Below are positions 17,002-25,151 of a stretch of DNA of 50,444 nucleotides, one piece after another. The notes below the pieces were generated by a model. The model saw only the letters and a list, made by a program, of their open reading frames with translations, was not told the DNA's origin and ran no database searches. A program made the position numbers and the translations under genes. Source of the DNA: Bordetella parapertussis. Lineage in GTDB: Bacteria > Pseudomonadota > Gammaproteobacteria > Burkholderiales > Burkholderiaceae_D. The stretch covers positions 1 to 50,444 of the forward strand of contig CAMBFZ010000026.1 in the NCBI GenBank assembly GCA_945866125.1. Reading direction: 5' to 3'. Each line of letters starts with the position of its first letter. Within the stretch, counting starts at the first letter, position 1.

Positions 17002-17132
17002 GAAATAATCCTCTCAAAGTGATTTAGCTAGGTTGAAAAACTATTGTTATCAGCCGATCTTTTGTCAGCCTGATCTCTAGCGTCAAGGGCATCATGAAGC
17101 GAAAACCGCCTGGCATCCGAAATGCAATCAAC

Positions 17133-19784
17133 TCAACCCTCCTTATTGTCTTCAGTCATACAATGCTTGCGCTGGAAGCGATATTCTTCCAGCTCTTCAC
17201 AGAGAGCCTGGCAAACCTGCTTCATTTTTTGTAAGATTTCTTGTTTGTTTCTATCAATGTCAGATGAGGAAATTTTTTCAACGCGCTTGCAAATATTCAG
17301 CAGAGAATTTGCGCCAACACTGACGGCAGAACCTTTTAGCGCGTGTAAAATTTCTTTGATTTCTTCGTGGCGTGACGATAATAATGACGACTCAAGTCGG
17401 CAGATCATTTTTTTATTTTCACTGACAAATTCAATTAATAATTCATCAAGAAAAAGCGGGTCTCGGCTTATTTTTTCTAAATCACTAAGCGTTTTTATAT
17501 TGAGATTTTTTCCTTCTTGATGCAAAAATTTTATTCGCCGCTTGTTTGAGTCAGCATTAAAAACCTGTCTTAAAGGATTAGCTGCCCTGTACTGATTTAC
17601 TAGTCTGTCTAGTGTCTGAAGAAACAAATCTATCTGTATCGGTTTGGACAAAAACTCGTCTGCACCTGCATTAAGGCTTTCAATCTTTGCGTCTAGCGAG
17701 ACATTGGCAGAAAACATGATGATCGGCGCACGCGCAAATGGCGCACGCATGACGCTATAAATACGGGCAACCTCAAGCCCGGTCATCATGGGCATTTTCA
17801 TGTCTAAAACGATGGCGTCAAATTCTTTTTTCTCGATCAAGTCCAATGCTTCGTCACCATTTTTAGCCAATGAGCAGCGATGACCGGCACGCTCGAGAAT
17901 TTTTTGAAGTACTTTCCGATTGGTCGGGTTGTCTTCGGCAATGAGGATGTGATAGCAGGTTGGATCGGCGCGTTGTTTTAAGCTGATGTCACCCAGCGCA
18001 TTGATGTGATGACCTGAATTTTGGACCATTTTTCTATTGATAGCGCCCGCATCGAGCATAAGCGTATGCGCATATAAAAGATGTTGGAGCGCGATCAGAT
18101 CAACAGGTGCCGGCAACAAGGCGGAAAAGCCCGCTTCTTCAGCGAGTTCGTCGGCCTTCTCTTCACTGATCCCACTCGGGATCATCAATACCAGCATCAG
18201 GGCCGTATCTGTCGCGGCAGCCCGCAAGGTGAGCGCTCGTTCACGTAGTAGCGCGCGATAAGCAACGAACTCCGGATCGTCGCTGAGAGGCGGATGGTCG
18301 AGAATGATCAATCGAATTGGCTTGCCGGATAAAAAGCTTTGCTCTAATTTTGATAACGCGAGATTAAACTCATCGAGCACCTGCACTGGTGCTGCGCACT
18401 GCTCGATCAGATCAGCCACTAGCGGAAGATGCCGGCTATCTGCACTGATCATCATGCTACGAATCGGACGCGATCCTGTTCCAAGGAATTTGACGGGCAG
18501 GCTATGCGCATGGAAAAAATCCAGTTCAAACCAGAAGTCACTGCCCACACCGGGCTCGCTGGTAAAACCAATCTGTCCGTGCATGAGCTCAACGAGCTGC
18601 TTGCAGATCGTCGTGCCCAGACCCGTGCCACCATACTGGCGAGCGGTCGATTCATCAGCTTGCGTAAAGCTTTCGAAAATCCGACCTTGTGCCTCGTGAG
18701 CGACACCGACGCCGGTATCTTTGACAGAAAAACGCAGACGGACGCTTTGCTCCCGGCTTTCCACCTTGCGCACATGAAGCGTGATACGCCCCTGTTCGGT
18801 AAATTTAACTGCGTTGGCCAATAGATTAACGAGAATCTGCCGCAGATGATGCGGGTCCCCACGCAAGCCGTACGGGACATCACAGGCAATGCTAGTTAGA
18901 AATTCGACAGCGATCGGATCGATGTGATAACGAAAAATGTCGACAATTCCAAACACAAGACGGTAAAGATCAAAATCGGTTTGCTCAACGGCCATTTTTC
19001 CGGCTTCTATTTTAGAAAAATCGAGCACATCCTCAATCTGCGAAAGCATGACTTGTGTGGTCTGAGTCATGCAATCAAGCATGTCCTGTTGCTCGCGGTC
19101 GATCGGGGTACTTTTTAGCAAATCAAGCATGCCAATAATGGCATTGAGCGGCGTACGTAATTCATGACTGACTGCGGAAATAAATTGCCGCTTGGCGCGA
19201 TTGGCTACTTCGGCATGATCGAGTGCGGTGTAAAGACGGCCAACGAGGGTACTCAGGTAAACCGAAATGAGCAATATTCCTGCCCACAGACCTAGGGACA
19301 AATTGAGATGGACGCGCCAATAGGGAATGGCGTAAATCACCCACCCAAATCCAAGCAAGGCAAAAGCTAGCGAAATGAACAGATATTTTTTCCCAAACCG
19401 AAACCCATAGCCGATGACAACCCATAAGTACAAAAAATAGATGGGTGCGGCATGACCTTCTGCAATCAAAAATAGATAGGTGAGCGATCCGATATCGAGT
19501 GCAATGGAGATGACGCGTCGTACCGGCACATCGCCCGGCGTGATGGCTACGTATGCACTAATCGTTACCGCGAGAAAAAGAAATCCGGCGATAAAATAAA
19601 TGTCGTCACTCCATAAGGCCAAAGTCGAACCGGGGTTGAATGCGCTGTGATGCAGAAAATAAAATGTCAGCACGATCCCAATCATGATCCTGACAATGGA
19701 TTGCTCGAGTTCACTGTCGCGACGCCCACCCGCATAGCGGTATAACGATTGCAACATGGCTTTTCTAATTTTTTTTTCAGACAT
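17133..19784 (-). CDS. rpfC: Hybrid sensor histidine kinase RpfC (DSF sensor)
   Basis: An 883-residue membrane kinase. Five to six hydrophobic helices span about residues 30-184. HisKA follows with phosphoacceptor His207 (SHELRTP), then HATPase (N320, DTGVG at 356-360, GGTGLG). A full receiver has acidic ED at 617-618, phospho-acceptor Asp661 and Lys714. The C-terminal Hpt domain carries His814 (HALKGSA). This TM-HK-REC-Hpt order is that of Xanthomonas RpfC, and the pre-membrane GGRRDSELEQ resembles the short N-terminal region there reported to bind DSF. About 150 residues between HATPase and receiver (about 440-580) form an extra degenerate receiver-like fold (RLIILDHPPL). The product is thus longer than the Xanthomonas protein. 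Met10 is an alternative start giving the usual N-terminal length. The response regulator RpfG is not in the window. Confidence 0.87.
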   Translation of the reverse strand: MSEKKIRKAMLQSLYRYAGGRRDSELEQSIVRIMIGIVLTFYFLHHSAFNPGSTLALWSDDIYFIAGFLFLAVTISAYVAITPGDVPVRRVISIALDIGSLTYLFLIAEGHAAPIYFLYLWVVIGYGFRFGKKYLFISLAFALLGFGWVIYAIPYWRVHLNLSLGLWAGILLISVYLSTLVGRLYTALDHAEVANRAKRQFISAVSHELRTPLNAIIGMLDLLKSTPIDREQQDMLDCMTQTTQVMLSQIEDVLDFSKIEAGKMAVEQTDFDLYRLVFGIVDIFRYHIDPIAVEFLTSIACDVPYGLRGDPHHLRQILVNLLANAVKFTEQGRITLHVRKVESREQSVRLRFSVKDTGVGVAHEAQGRIFESFTQADESTARQYGGTGLGTTICKQLVELMHGQIGFTSEPGVGSDFWFELDFFHAHSLPVKFLGTGSRPIRSMMISADSRHLPLVADLIEQCAAPVQVLDEFNLALSKLEQSFLSGKPIRLIILDHPPLSDDPEFVAYRALLRERALTLRAAATDTALMLVLMIPSGISEEKADELAEEAGFSALLPAPVDLIALQHLLYAHTLMLDAGAINRKMVQNSGHHINALGDISLKQRADPTCYHILIAEDNPTNRKVLQKILERAGHRCSLAKNGDEALDLIEKKEFDAIVLDMKMPMMTGLEVARIYSVMRAPFARAPIIMFSANVSLDAKIESLNAGADEFLSKPIQIDLFLQTLDRLVNQYRAANPLRQVFNADSNKRRIKFLHQEGKNLNIKTLSDLEKISRDPLFLDELLIEFVSENKKMICRLESSLLSSRHEEIKEILHALKGSAVSVGANSLLNICKRVEKISSSDIDRNKQEILQKMKQVCQALCEELEEYRFQRKHCMTEDNKEG

Positions 19785-19912
19785 GAGATAAACGAACGCA
19801 CAGTGAAATTCTTGAAGAAAATTTTACAGTTAGGTCGGGCACTCTCTTCGTGTTCGAAGCCAAAACGCAATCTTTCATGAGCAAACTGCATCACACTTCG
19901 GTCAGCGGCCCA

Positions 19913-19946
19913 AAAAAAAACCGCTGACTCGAAAGTCAGCGGTTTT
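19913..19946 (-). terminator. Rho-independent terminator after dnaJ
   Basis: The stem AACCGCTGACT / AGTCAGCGGTT has 11 perfect pairs with a CGAA tetraloop (19919-19944). Read on the minus strand it is followed by eight T residues (19913-19920). It sits about 45 bp past the dnaJ stop and separates the chaperone cluster from rpfC. The plus-strand reading also ends in TTTT, so it could work both ways. Confidence 0.9.
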
Positions 19947-19988
19947 GATGGCCAGCTCTGCCGATCAGCGCTTTACTTATTCAAACTC

Positions 19989-21119
19989 TTACTCAAAAAA
20001 ATCTTTTACTTTATCCATCCACGACTTGCTCTGAGGGCTATGCTTGGCACCGCCGGCCTGCGTTAATTGATCAAATTCACGCATCAGGTCTTTTTGACGG
20101 TCAGTCAGTTTCACTGGCGTCTCAACGACAACGTGACAAAACAAATCGCCGGCAAACCCGGATCGCACGCCCTTGATCCCTTTGCCACGCAAACGGAAGG
20201 TCTTGCCGGACTGGGTGCCTTCGGGCACGGTGAAGGAGACTTTGCCTGACAAGGTAGGGACTTCGATTTCACCACCCAACGCAGACTTAGCAAAAGAAAT
20301 CGGCATTTCACAATGCAAGTCATCGCCATCGCGCTGGAAAACGCCATGCTGTTTGATATGGATTTCAACATACAAGTCACCCGGTGGCCCACCGTTCATG
20401 CCGGGCTCGCCGTTTCCGGTCGAACGAATGCGCATGCCATCATCGATGCCGGAAGGGATTTTGACCTCGAGTGTCTTATTGCGCTTGATGCGACCGGCGC
20501 CCGCGCAGGTCAGGCAAGGCTCAGGGATGACTTTACCGGTGCCATGACATTTGGGACAGGTTTGCTGAATGCTGAAAAAGCCTTGCTGCATCCGCACTTG
20601 CCCGTTGCCGCCACAGGTACCGCAGGTGGTCGGTGACGTACCGGGCTTGGCGCCGGAGCCGTGGCAGGTGTCGCATTCATTCCAGGAGGGCACCCGGATG
20701 GTTGTGTCGAATCCGTGCGCTGCCTGCTCAAGCGTGATCTCTAAGTTATAGCGCAAATCGGCGCCGCGATAGACTTGCGGCCCACCACGCGAACGACCCG
20801 CTCCGGCGCCAAAGATGTCGCCGAAGATATCGCCAAAGGCGTCACCAAATCCGCCGGCACCAGCACCACCGCCGCCACCGCCACCCATGTTGGGGTCCAC
20901 GCCGGCATGACCGAAGCGGTCATAGGCTTCGCGTTTTTGTGGATCAGACAGCATCTCGTAAGCCTCTTTGGCTTCCTTGAATTTGTCCTCTGCGCCTTTG
21001 CTGTCCGGATTACGGTCCGGATGGTGCTTCATCGCGAGCTTGCGATAGGCTTTTTTTATTTCTTCGTCCGAAGCGTTTTTTGCTACGCCCAGTATTTCGT
21101 AAAAGTCGCGTTTTGCCAT
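19989..21119 (-). CDS. dnaJ: Chaperone protein DnaJ (Hsp40)
   Basis: A 376-residue co-chaperone that stimulates DnaK ATPase activity and delivers unfolded substrates. Domains run in the type I order: J domain with the HPD motif (MKHHPDRNPD, near residue 33), a Gly-rich linker, and a zinc-finger region with four CxxCxGxG repeats (CDTCHGSG, CGTCGGNG, CPKCHGTG, CLTCAGAG). The C-terminal substrate-binding domain follows. Length is typical. It follows dnaK on the same strand, with an intrinsic terminator between them. Confidence 0.98.
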   Translation of the reverse strand: MAKRDFYEILGVAKNASDEEIKKAYRKLAMKHHPDRNPDSKGAEDKFKEAKEAYEMLSDPQKREAYDRFGHAGVDPNMGGGGGGGAGAGGFGDAFGDIFGDIFGAGAGRSRGGPQVYRGADLRYNLEITLEQAAHGFDTTIRVPSWNECDTCHGSGAKPGTSPTTCGTCGGNGQVRMQQGFFSIQQTCPKCHGTGKVIPEPCLTCAGAGRIKRNKTLEVKIPSGIDDGMRIRSTGNGEPGMNGGPPGDLYVEIHIKQHGVFQRDGDDLHCEMPISFAKSALGGEIEVPTLSGKVSFTVPEGTQSGKTFRLRGKGIKGVRSGFAGDLFCHVVVETPVKLTDRQKDLMREFDQLTQAGGAKHSPQSKSWMDKVKDFFE

Positions 21120-21144
21120 CTTCTGGTGTCCTGACTACACATGC

Positions 21145-21184
21145 AAAAAACCGGGCCGAGGGCATTATCGCCACTTCAGCCCGG
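21145..21184 (-). terminator. Intrinsic terminator/attenuator between dnaK and dnaJ
   Basis: On the minus strand CCGGGC pairs with GCCCGG around an interior that can extend (GGC-GATAAT-GCC), and the stem is followed by TTTTTT. It lies between the dnaK stop and the dnaJ ATG. Partial readthrough would keep DnaJ below DnaK. Confidence 0.75.
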
Positions 21185-21223
21185 CAACGTCATCGCAGCA
21201 CAGGCTGCCTGACAAGGGGAGAT

Positions 21224-23170
21224 TTACTTGTCTTTCACTTCCTTGAAGTCGGCGTCAACGACGTCGTCTTCGGCCGGCTTGCCGGAGCCGGCAGCCTGGC
21301 CTGCACCTGCTGCAGCCTCGGCCGCGCCGCCTGCGGCTTGCTGAGCCTGCATATCAGCATACATTTTTTCACCGAGCTTTTGAGCAGCCGCGCTCAGTGC
21401 AGCGGACTTGGCATCAATGGCTGCCTTGTCGCTGCCTTTAAGAACTTCTTCCAGCTCTTTGATCGCCGCTTCGATACTGTCTTTTTCGCCAGCCTCAAGC
21501 TTGTCACCATGCTCGCCCAATGCCTTACGCGTGGAGTGCACCAGTGCATCCCCCTGGTTGTGCGCTTCGGCCAGCTCTCTCAAGCGGTGATCTTCTTCAG
21601 CGTTGGCTTCCGCATCACGCACCATTTTTTGGATTTCTTCTTCCGTCAGACCAGAGTTAGCCTTGATGGTGATCTTGTTTTCCTTGCCCGTCGCTTTGTC
21701 CTTCGCACCGACATGCAGGATGCCGTTGGCATCAATGTCAAAGGTGACTTCAATTTGCGGCGTGCCGCGCGAAGAAGGCGGAATACCTTCGAGATTGAAT
21801 TCGCCTAATCCCTTGTTACCAACCGCCATTTCACGCTCGCCTTGGTACACCTTAATAGTGACAGCCGGCTGGTTATCATCGGCAGTAGAAAACACCTGAC
21901 TAAATTTGGTTGGAATGGTGGTGTTTTTCTTGATCATCTTTGTCATCACGCCGCCAAGGGTTTCAATCCCCAGCGACAGCGGTGTCACGTCCAGCAGCAG
22001 CAAATCTTTTCGGTCACCTGACAACACCGAGCCCTGAATGGCCGCACCGACTGCTACAGCTTCGTCAGGGTTGACGTCTTTACGCGGATCTTTGCCAAAG
22101 AATTCTTTGACTTTTTCCTGGACCTTCGGCATCCGGGTCATCCCGCCCACCAAAATGATGTCGTCGATGTCGGTTACTTTGACGCCGGCATCAGCGATCG
22201 CGATACGGCACGGCTCGATGGTCTTGCTGATCAGTTCTTCGACCAGTGATTCGAGTTTGGCACGCGTCATTTTCAGGTTCAAGTGAACCGGTGCGCCATT
22301 GGCCATCGCGATGTAAGGCTCATTGATCTCGGTTTGCTGGGACGAGGACAGCTCGATCTTTGCACGCTCGGCTGAAGCCTTGATACGTTGCAGCGCGATC
22401 GGATCTTTGGACAGGTCGAGGCCGTTGATTTTTTTAAACTCATCAATGATGTAGTCGATCATGCGTTGATCGAAATCTTCACCACCGAGGAAAGTGTCGC
22501 CGTTGGTCGACAGAACTTCAAATTGCATTTCGCCATCGACGTCGGCAATCTCAATGATCGAGACGTCAAAGGTACCGCCACCCAAGTCATAAACGGCAAT
22601 CTTGCGGTCGCCCTTACCGGTTTTGTCCAAGCCAAATGCGAGTGCGGCAGCGGTTGGCTCATTGATGATGCGCTTGACGTCTAAGCCGGCAATGCGACCC
22701 GCATCTTTGGTAGCCTGACGCTGGGCATCATTAAAATAAGCCGGTACCGTGATAACGGCTTCGGTGACTTCTTCGCCGAGATAATCTTCGGCGGTCTTTT
22801 TCATTTTGCGCAGCACTTCCGCAGAAATTTGTGGTGGCGCCAGTTTTTTGTCGCGCACGGCAATCCATGCATCGCTGTTGTCAGCCTTGATGATCTGGTA
22901 CGGCATCATCGCGATGTCTTTCTGCACTTCTTTCTCATCGAACTTGCGACCGATCAGACGCTTGACTGCATAGAGCGTATTTTTAGGATTGGTGACAGCC
23001 TGTCGCTTGGCCGGCGCGCCGACGAGAATCTCGCCATCATCCTGATAGGCAATGATGGATGGCGTGGTACGCGCACCCTCTGAATTTTCAATGACCTTCG
23101 GCTGGCCGCCTTCCATGACGGAGACGCAGGAGTTGGTCGTTCCTAAGTCAATACCAATAATCTTGCCCAT
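21224..23170 (-). CDS. dnaK: Chaperone protein DnaK (Hsp70)
   Basis: A 648-residue Hsp70. The N-terminus is GKIIGIDLGTTNSCVSVMEG. IAVYDLGGGTFDVSIIEI and the ILVGGMTRMPKVQ phosphate-2 motif mark the ATPase domain. The DVTPLSLGIETLGGVMTKMI segment opens the substrate-binding domain. The lid is followed by an Ala/Gly-rich linker and an acidic tail (EDDVVDADFKEVKDK), as in proteobacterial DnaK. It lies between grpE and dnaJ and has its own heat-shock promoter-like sequence. Confidence 0.99.
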   Translation of the reverse strand: MGKIIGIDLGTTNSCVSVMEGGQPKVIENSEGARTTPSIIAYQDDGEILVGAPAKRQAVTNPKNTLYAVKRLIGRKFDEKEVQKDIAMMPYQIIKADNSDAWIAVRDKKLAPPQISAEVLRKMKKTAEDYLGEEVTEAVITVPAYFNDAQRQATKDAGRIAGLDVKRIINEPTAAALAFGLDKTGKGDRKIAVYDLGGGTFDVSIIEIADVDGEMQFEVLSTNGDTFLGGEDFDQRMIDYIIDEFKKINGLDLSKDPIALQRIKASAERAKIELSSSQQTEINEPYIAMANGAPVHLNLKMTRAKLESLVEELISKTIEPCRIAIADAGVKVTDIDDIILVGGMTRMPKVQEKVKEFFGKDPRKDVNPDEAVAVGAAIQGSVLSGDRKDLLLLDVTPLSLGIETLGGVMTKMIKKNTTIPTKFSQVFSTADDNQPAVTIKVYQGEREMAVGNKGLGEFNLEGIPPSSRGTPQIEVTFDIDANGILHVGAKDKATGKENKITIKANSGLTEEEIQKMVRDAEANAEEDHRLRELAEAHNQGDALVHSTRKALGEHGDKLEAGEKDSIEAAIKELEEVLKGSDKAAIDAKSAALSAAAQKLGEKMYADMQAQQAAGGAAEAAAGAGQAAGSGKPAEDDVVDADFKEVKDK

Positions 23171-23215
23171 GATGATGTCCCTTCTAAAACGGATTAAATA
23201 ATTCGGTTAGTCCAG

Positions 23216-23243
23216 ATATGCGGCATAAAGATCGCGTTTCAAG
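23216..23243 (-). promoter_or_regulatory. Heat-shock (sigma-32) type promoter of dnaK
   Basis: On the minus strand CTTGAA (23243-23238), a 14-base spacer and CCGCATAT (23223-23216) match the RpoH consensus (CTTGAA ... CCCCATnT) at 12 of 14 positions by eye. It lies about 45 bp before the dnaK ATG. The spacing equals that of the grpE promoter. Confidence 0.65.
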
Positions 23244-23290
23244 TCACGCAATGCTCAGACTGGACTGCTCAATCAATTGTGTTTATTTTT

Positions 23291-23845
23291 TTATTGCGAG
23301 ACAGTCACAAGCGCGGGCCGCAACAAGCGATCAGCAATCATGTAACCTTTTTGCAAAACGGTGACGATGGTATTGGCCTCCTGCTGCGCCGGCACCATGG
23401 AAATAGCCTGATGTTTCATCGGGTCGAGCTTGTCACCGGGCTGCGGACTAATTTCGATCAGGCGGTTTTTTTCGAAGGCTGCACTCAACTGCTTGAGCGT
23501 CATGTCGACGCCTTCTTTCAACGATTCGATCGAGGGCGTCTCAACCTTCAGTGCCATTTCGAGACTGTCTTTGACCGGCACCATCGCTTCGGCAAAACTT
23601 TCGATCGCAAATTTGTGCGCACGAGCGATGTCTTCCTGAGCCCGACGGCGCATATTTTCAGTGTCTGCCTTGGCACGCAGAAAAGCGTCGTGCATCTCGG
23701 CAGCGCGGGACTGCGCATCAAGCAGTTGCTGCTCTAAACTCAGACCCCCGGCGGCCTCAGCTGCTGCCGGTTCGGCACCGGGTTGCGCTGCCTCGGCTGC
23801 CGGCTGGTTTTCTTGTTCAGTTTGTTTCTGATCGCCTTGATTCAT
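23291..23845 (-). CDS. grpE: Nucleotide exchange factor GrpE
   Basis: A 184-residue DnaK nucleotide-exchange factor. The N-terminal third is Gln/Glu/Ala-rich and disordered, then a long coiled-coil helix (QQLLDAQSRAAEMHDAFLRAKADTENMRRRAQEDI) leads to the beta domain with the typical GDKLDPMKHQAISMVP and VVTVLQKGYMI-like IVTVLQKGYMIADRLLRPALV motif. It stands upstream of dnaK, 120 bp away, in the usual grpE-dnaK-dnaJ order. Confidence 0.97.
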   Translation of the reverse strand: MNQGDQKQTEQENQPAAEAAQPGAEPAAAEAAGGLSLEQQLLDAQSRAAEMHDAFLRAKADTENMRRRAQEDIARAHKFAIESFAEAMVPVKDSLEMALKVETPSIESLKEGVDMTLKQLSAAFEKNRLIEISPQPGDKLDPMKHQAISMVPAQQEANTIVTVLQKGYMIADRLLRPALVTVSQ

Positions 23846-23889
23846 AAAATCCCCAACAATTTCAATGACTTAAATTCGCTTGAATGGGC

Positions 23890-23917
23890 ATGTGGGGATG
23901 CCCCTAGACTTTTCAAG
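23890..23917 (-). promoter_or_regulatory. Heat-shock (sigma-32) type promoter of grpE
   Basis: The minus strand reads CCTTGAA, 14 spacer bases, then CCCCACAT. This is a near-consensus RpoH promoter placed about 45 bp before the grpE start. No CIRCE inverted repeat (TTAGCACTC-N9-GAGTGCTAA) is seen here, so HrcA control of this unit is unlikely. Confidence 0.75.
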
Positions 23918-24009
23918 GTCATCAATGATGATGTGGTGAAAAAAGGAGTGATAGCAGTTCGCTAATACCTGCCGCTGACTCAGGCCGATCCGTTTTCAAA
24001 GAGGCAAAA

Positions 24010-25116
24010 TTACTGCGCGGCGCCCAATTCCAGCGCGCGCGCCCGGCCGATAGCCGCATCAGCCTGCCTTGCCTGCTCAACGCCAGCATCGGCTGAAATG
24101 GGCCAACCGCCAGTATGTTGTTCGACAATGCCGGCCATCGCTTCTATCCACTGCGGCGCTTCATTGAGGCAGCTGATGTAATGAAATTCGCTGCCACCTG
24201 CGGCCAGGAAATCGGCCTTGGCTTCCATCGCAATTTCTTCAAGGGTCTCGAGACAATCGCTGGTAAAACCAGGACACAAAACATCGACCCGCTTGACACC
24301 TTCGTGCGCCAATTTTTCCAGGGTAGGCGCGGTATACGGTTGCAACCATTCGGCTTTGCCGAAACGGGATTGGAAAGTGACCAGTGCCTCGTCTTTGCTC
24401 AGCCCGAGTTTGGTCGTCAGCAGGCGCGCGGTTTTGTAACACTCGCAATGATAGGGGTCGCCGAGCGTCAGGGTGCGCTTGGGTACGCCATGAAAACTCA
24501 TCACCAATTTGTCAGGCCGGCCGTGCACTTGCCAGTGGGCGCGTACGGAGTCCGCTAGTGCCGTGATATAGGCATCATCATCATGGTAGTGCTTAATGAG
24601 GCGCAGCTCGGGCGCATTGCGCACCCTGGTGTAATGCGTAAACACCGTGTCGAAGATAGATGCGGTGGTCGTGGCCGAATATTGGGGATACGCGGGCAGT
24701 ACCAAAATGCGATCACACCCATCGGCTTTGAGTTGATCAAGCATGCCCGGCAAACCCGGATTACCGTAACGCATTGCATACTCGACCCGTATCGCGTGAC
24801 CACGCGCGTTGAGCACGGACTGCAAGAGTGCCGCCTGCTTTTCTGTATGTACTTTTAGCGGCGAGCCTTCGTCGGTCCAGATCGACGCGTATTTATGCGC
24901 GGACTGCTTGGAGCGAAATGGCAGGATGATGCCATTCAAAATCAGCCACCAAATCAGGCGCGGAATTTCCACAACACGCGGGTCGGATAAAAACTGTTTT
25001 AGGTACACTCGCACCGCTGCAGGCGTGGGCGCATCTGGCGTTCCGAGATTGGCTAATACCACTGCGGTTTTGGGCAGCGTGCCATGCTGATAGGACGGTT
25101 CCTGATTGAAGCTCAT
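24010..25116 (-). CDS. hemH: Ferrochelatase
   Basis: A 368-residue enzyme inserting ferrous iron into protoporphyrin IX, the last step of heme synthesis. Signatures are VVLANLGTPDAPTPAAVRVYLKQFLSDPRVVE at the N-terminus, the LVMSFHGVPKRTLTLGDPYHCEC region with the active-site His, FQSRFGKAEWLQPYT, and CPGFTSDCLETLEEI with the conserved acidic residues. Length is normal. It lies between grpE and recN, a usual place in Burkholderiales. About 160 bp separate it from grpE. Confidence 0.97.
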   Translation of the reverse strand: MSFNQEPSYQHGTLPKTAVVLANLGTPDAPTPAAVRVYLKQFLSDPRVVEIPRLIWWLILNGIILPFRSKQSAHKYASIWTDEGSPLKVHTEKQAALLQSVLNARGHAIRVEYAMRYGNPGLPGMLDQLKADGCDRILVLPAYPQYSATTTASIFDTVFTHYTRVRNAPELRLIKHYHDDDAYITALADSVRAHWQVHGRPDKLVMSFHGVPKRTLTLGDPYHCECYKTARLLTTKLGLSKDEALVTFQSRFGKAEWLQPYTAPTLEKLAHEGVKRVDVLCPGFTSDCLETLEEIAMEAKADFLAAGGSEFHYISCLNEAPQWIEAMAGIVEQHTGGWPISADAGVEQARQADAAIGRARALELGAAQ

Positions 25117-25151
25117 TGCCAGACGTGCCTTTCTGAGTAATACATGATGAT

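Noticed and set aside
21080..21808. 242-codon plus-strand frame over the end of dnaK
   Set aside because: Phe/Leu/Arg-rich shadow of the dnaK C-terminus.
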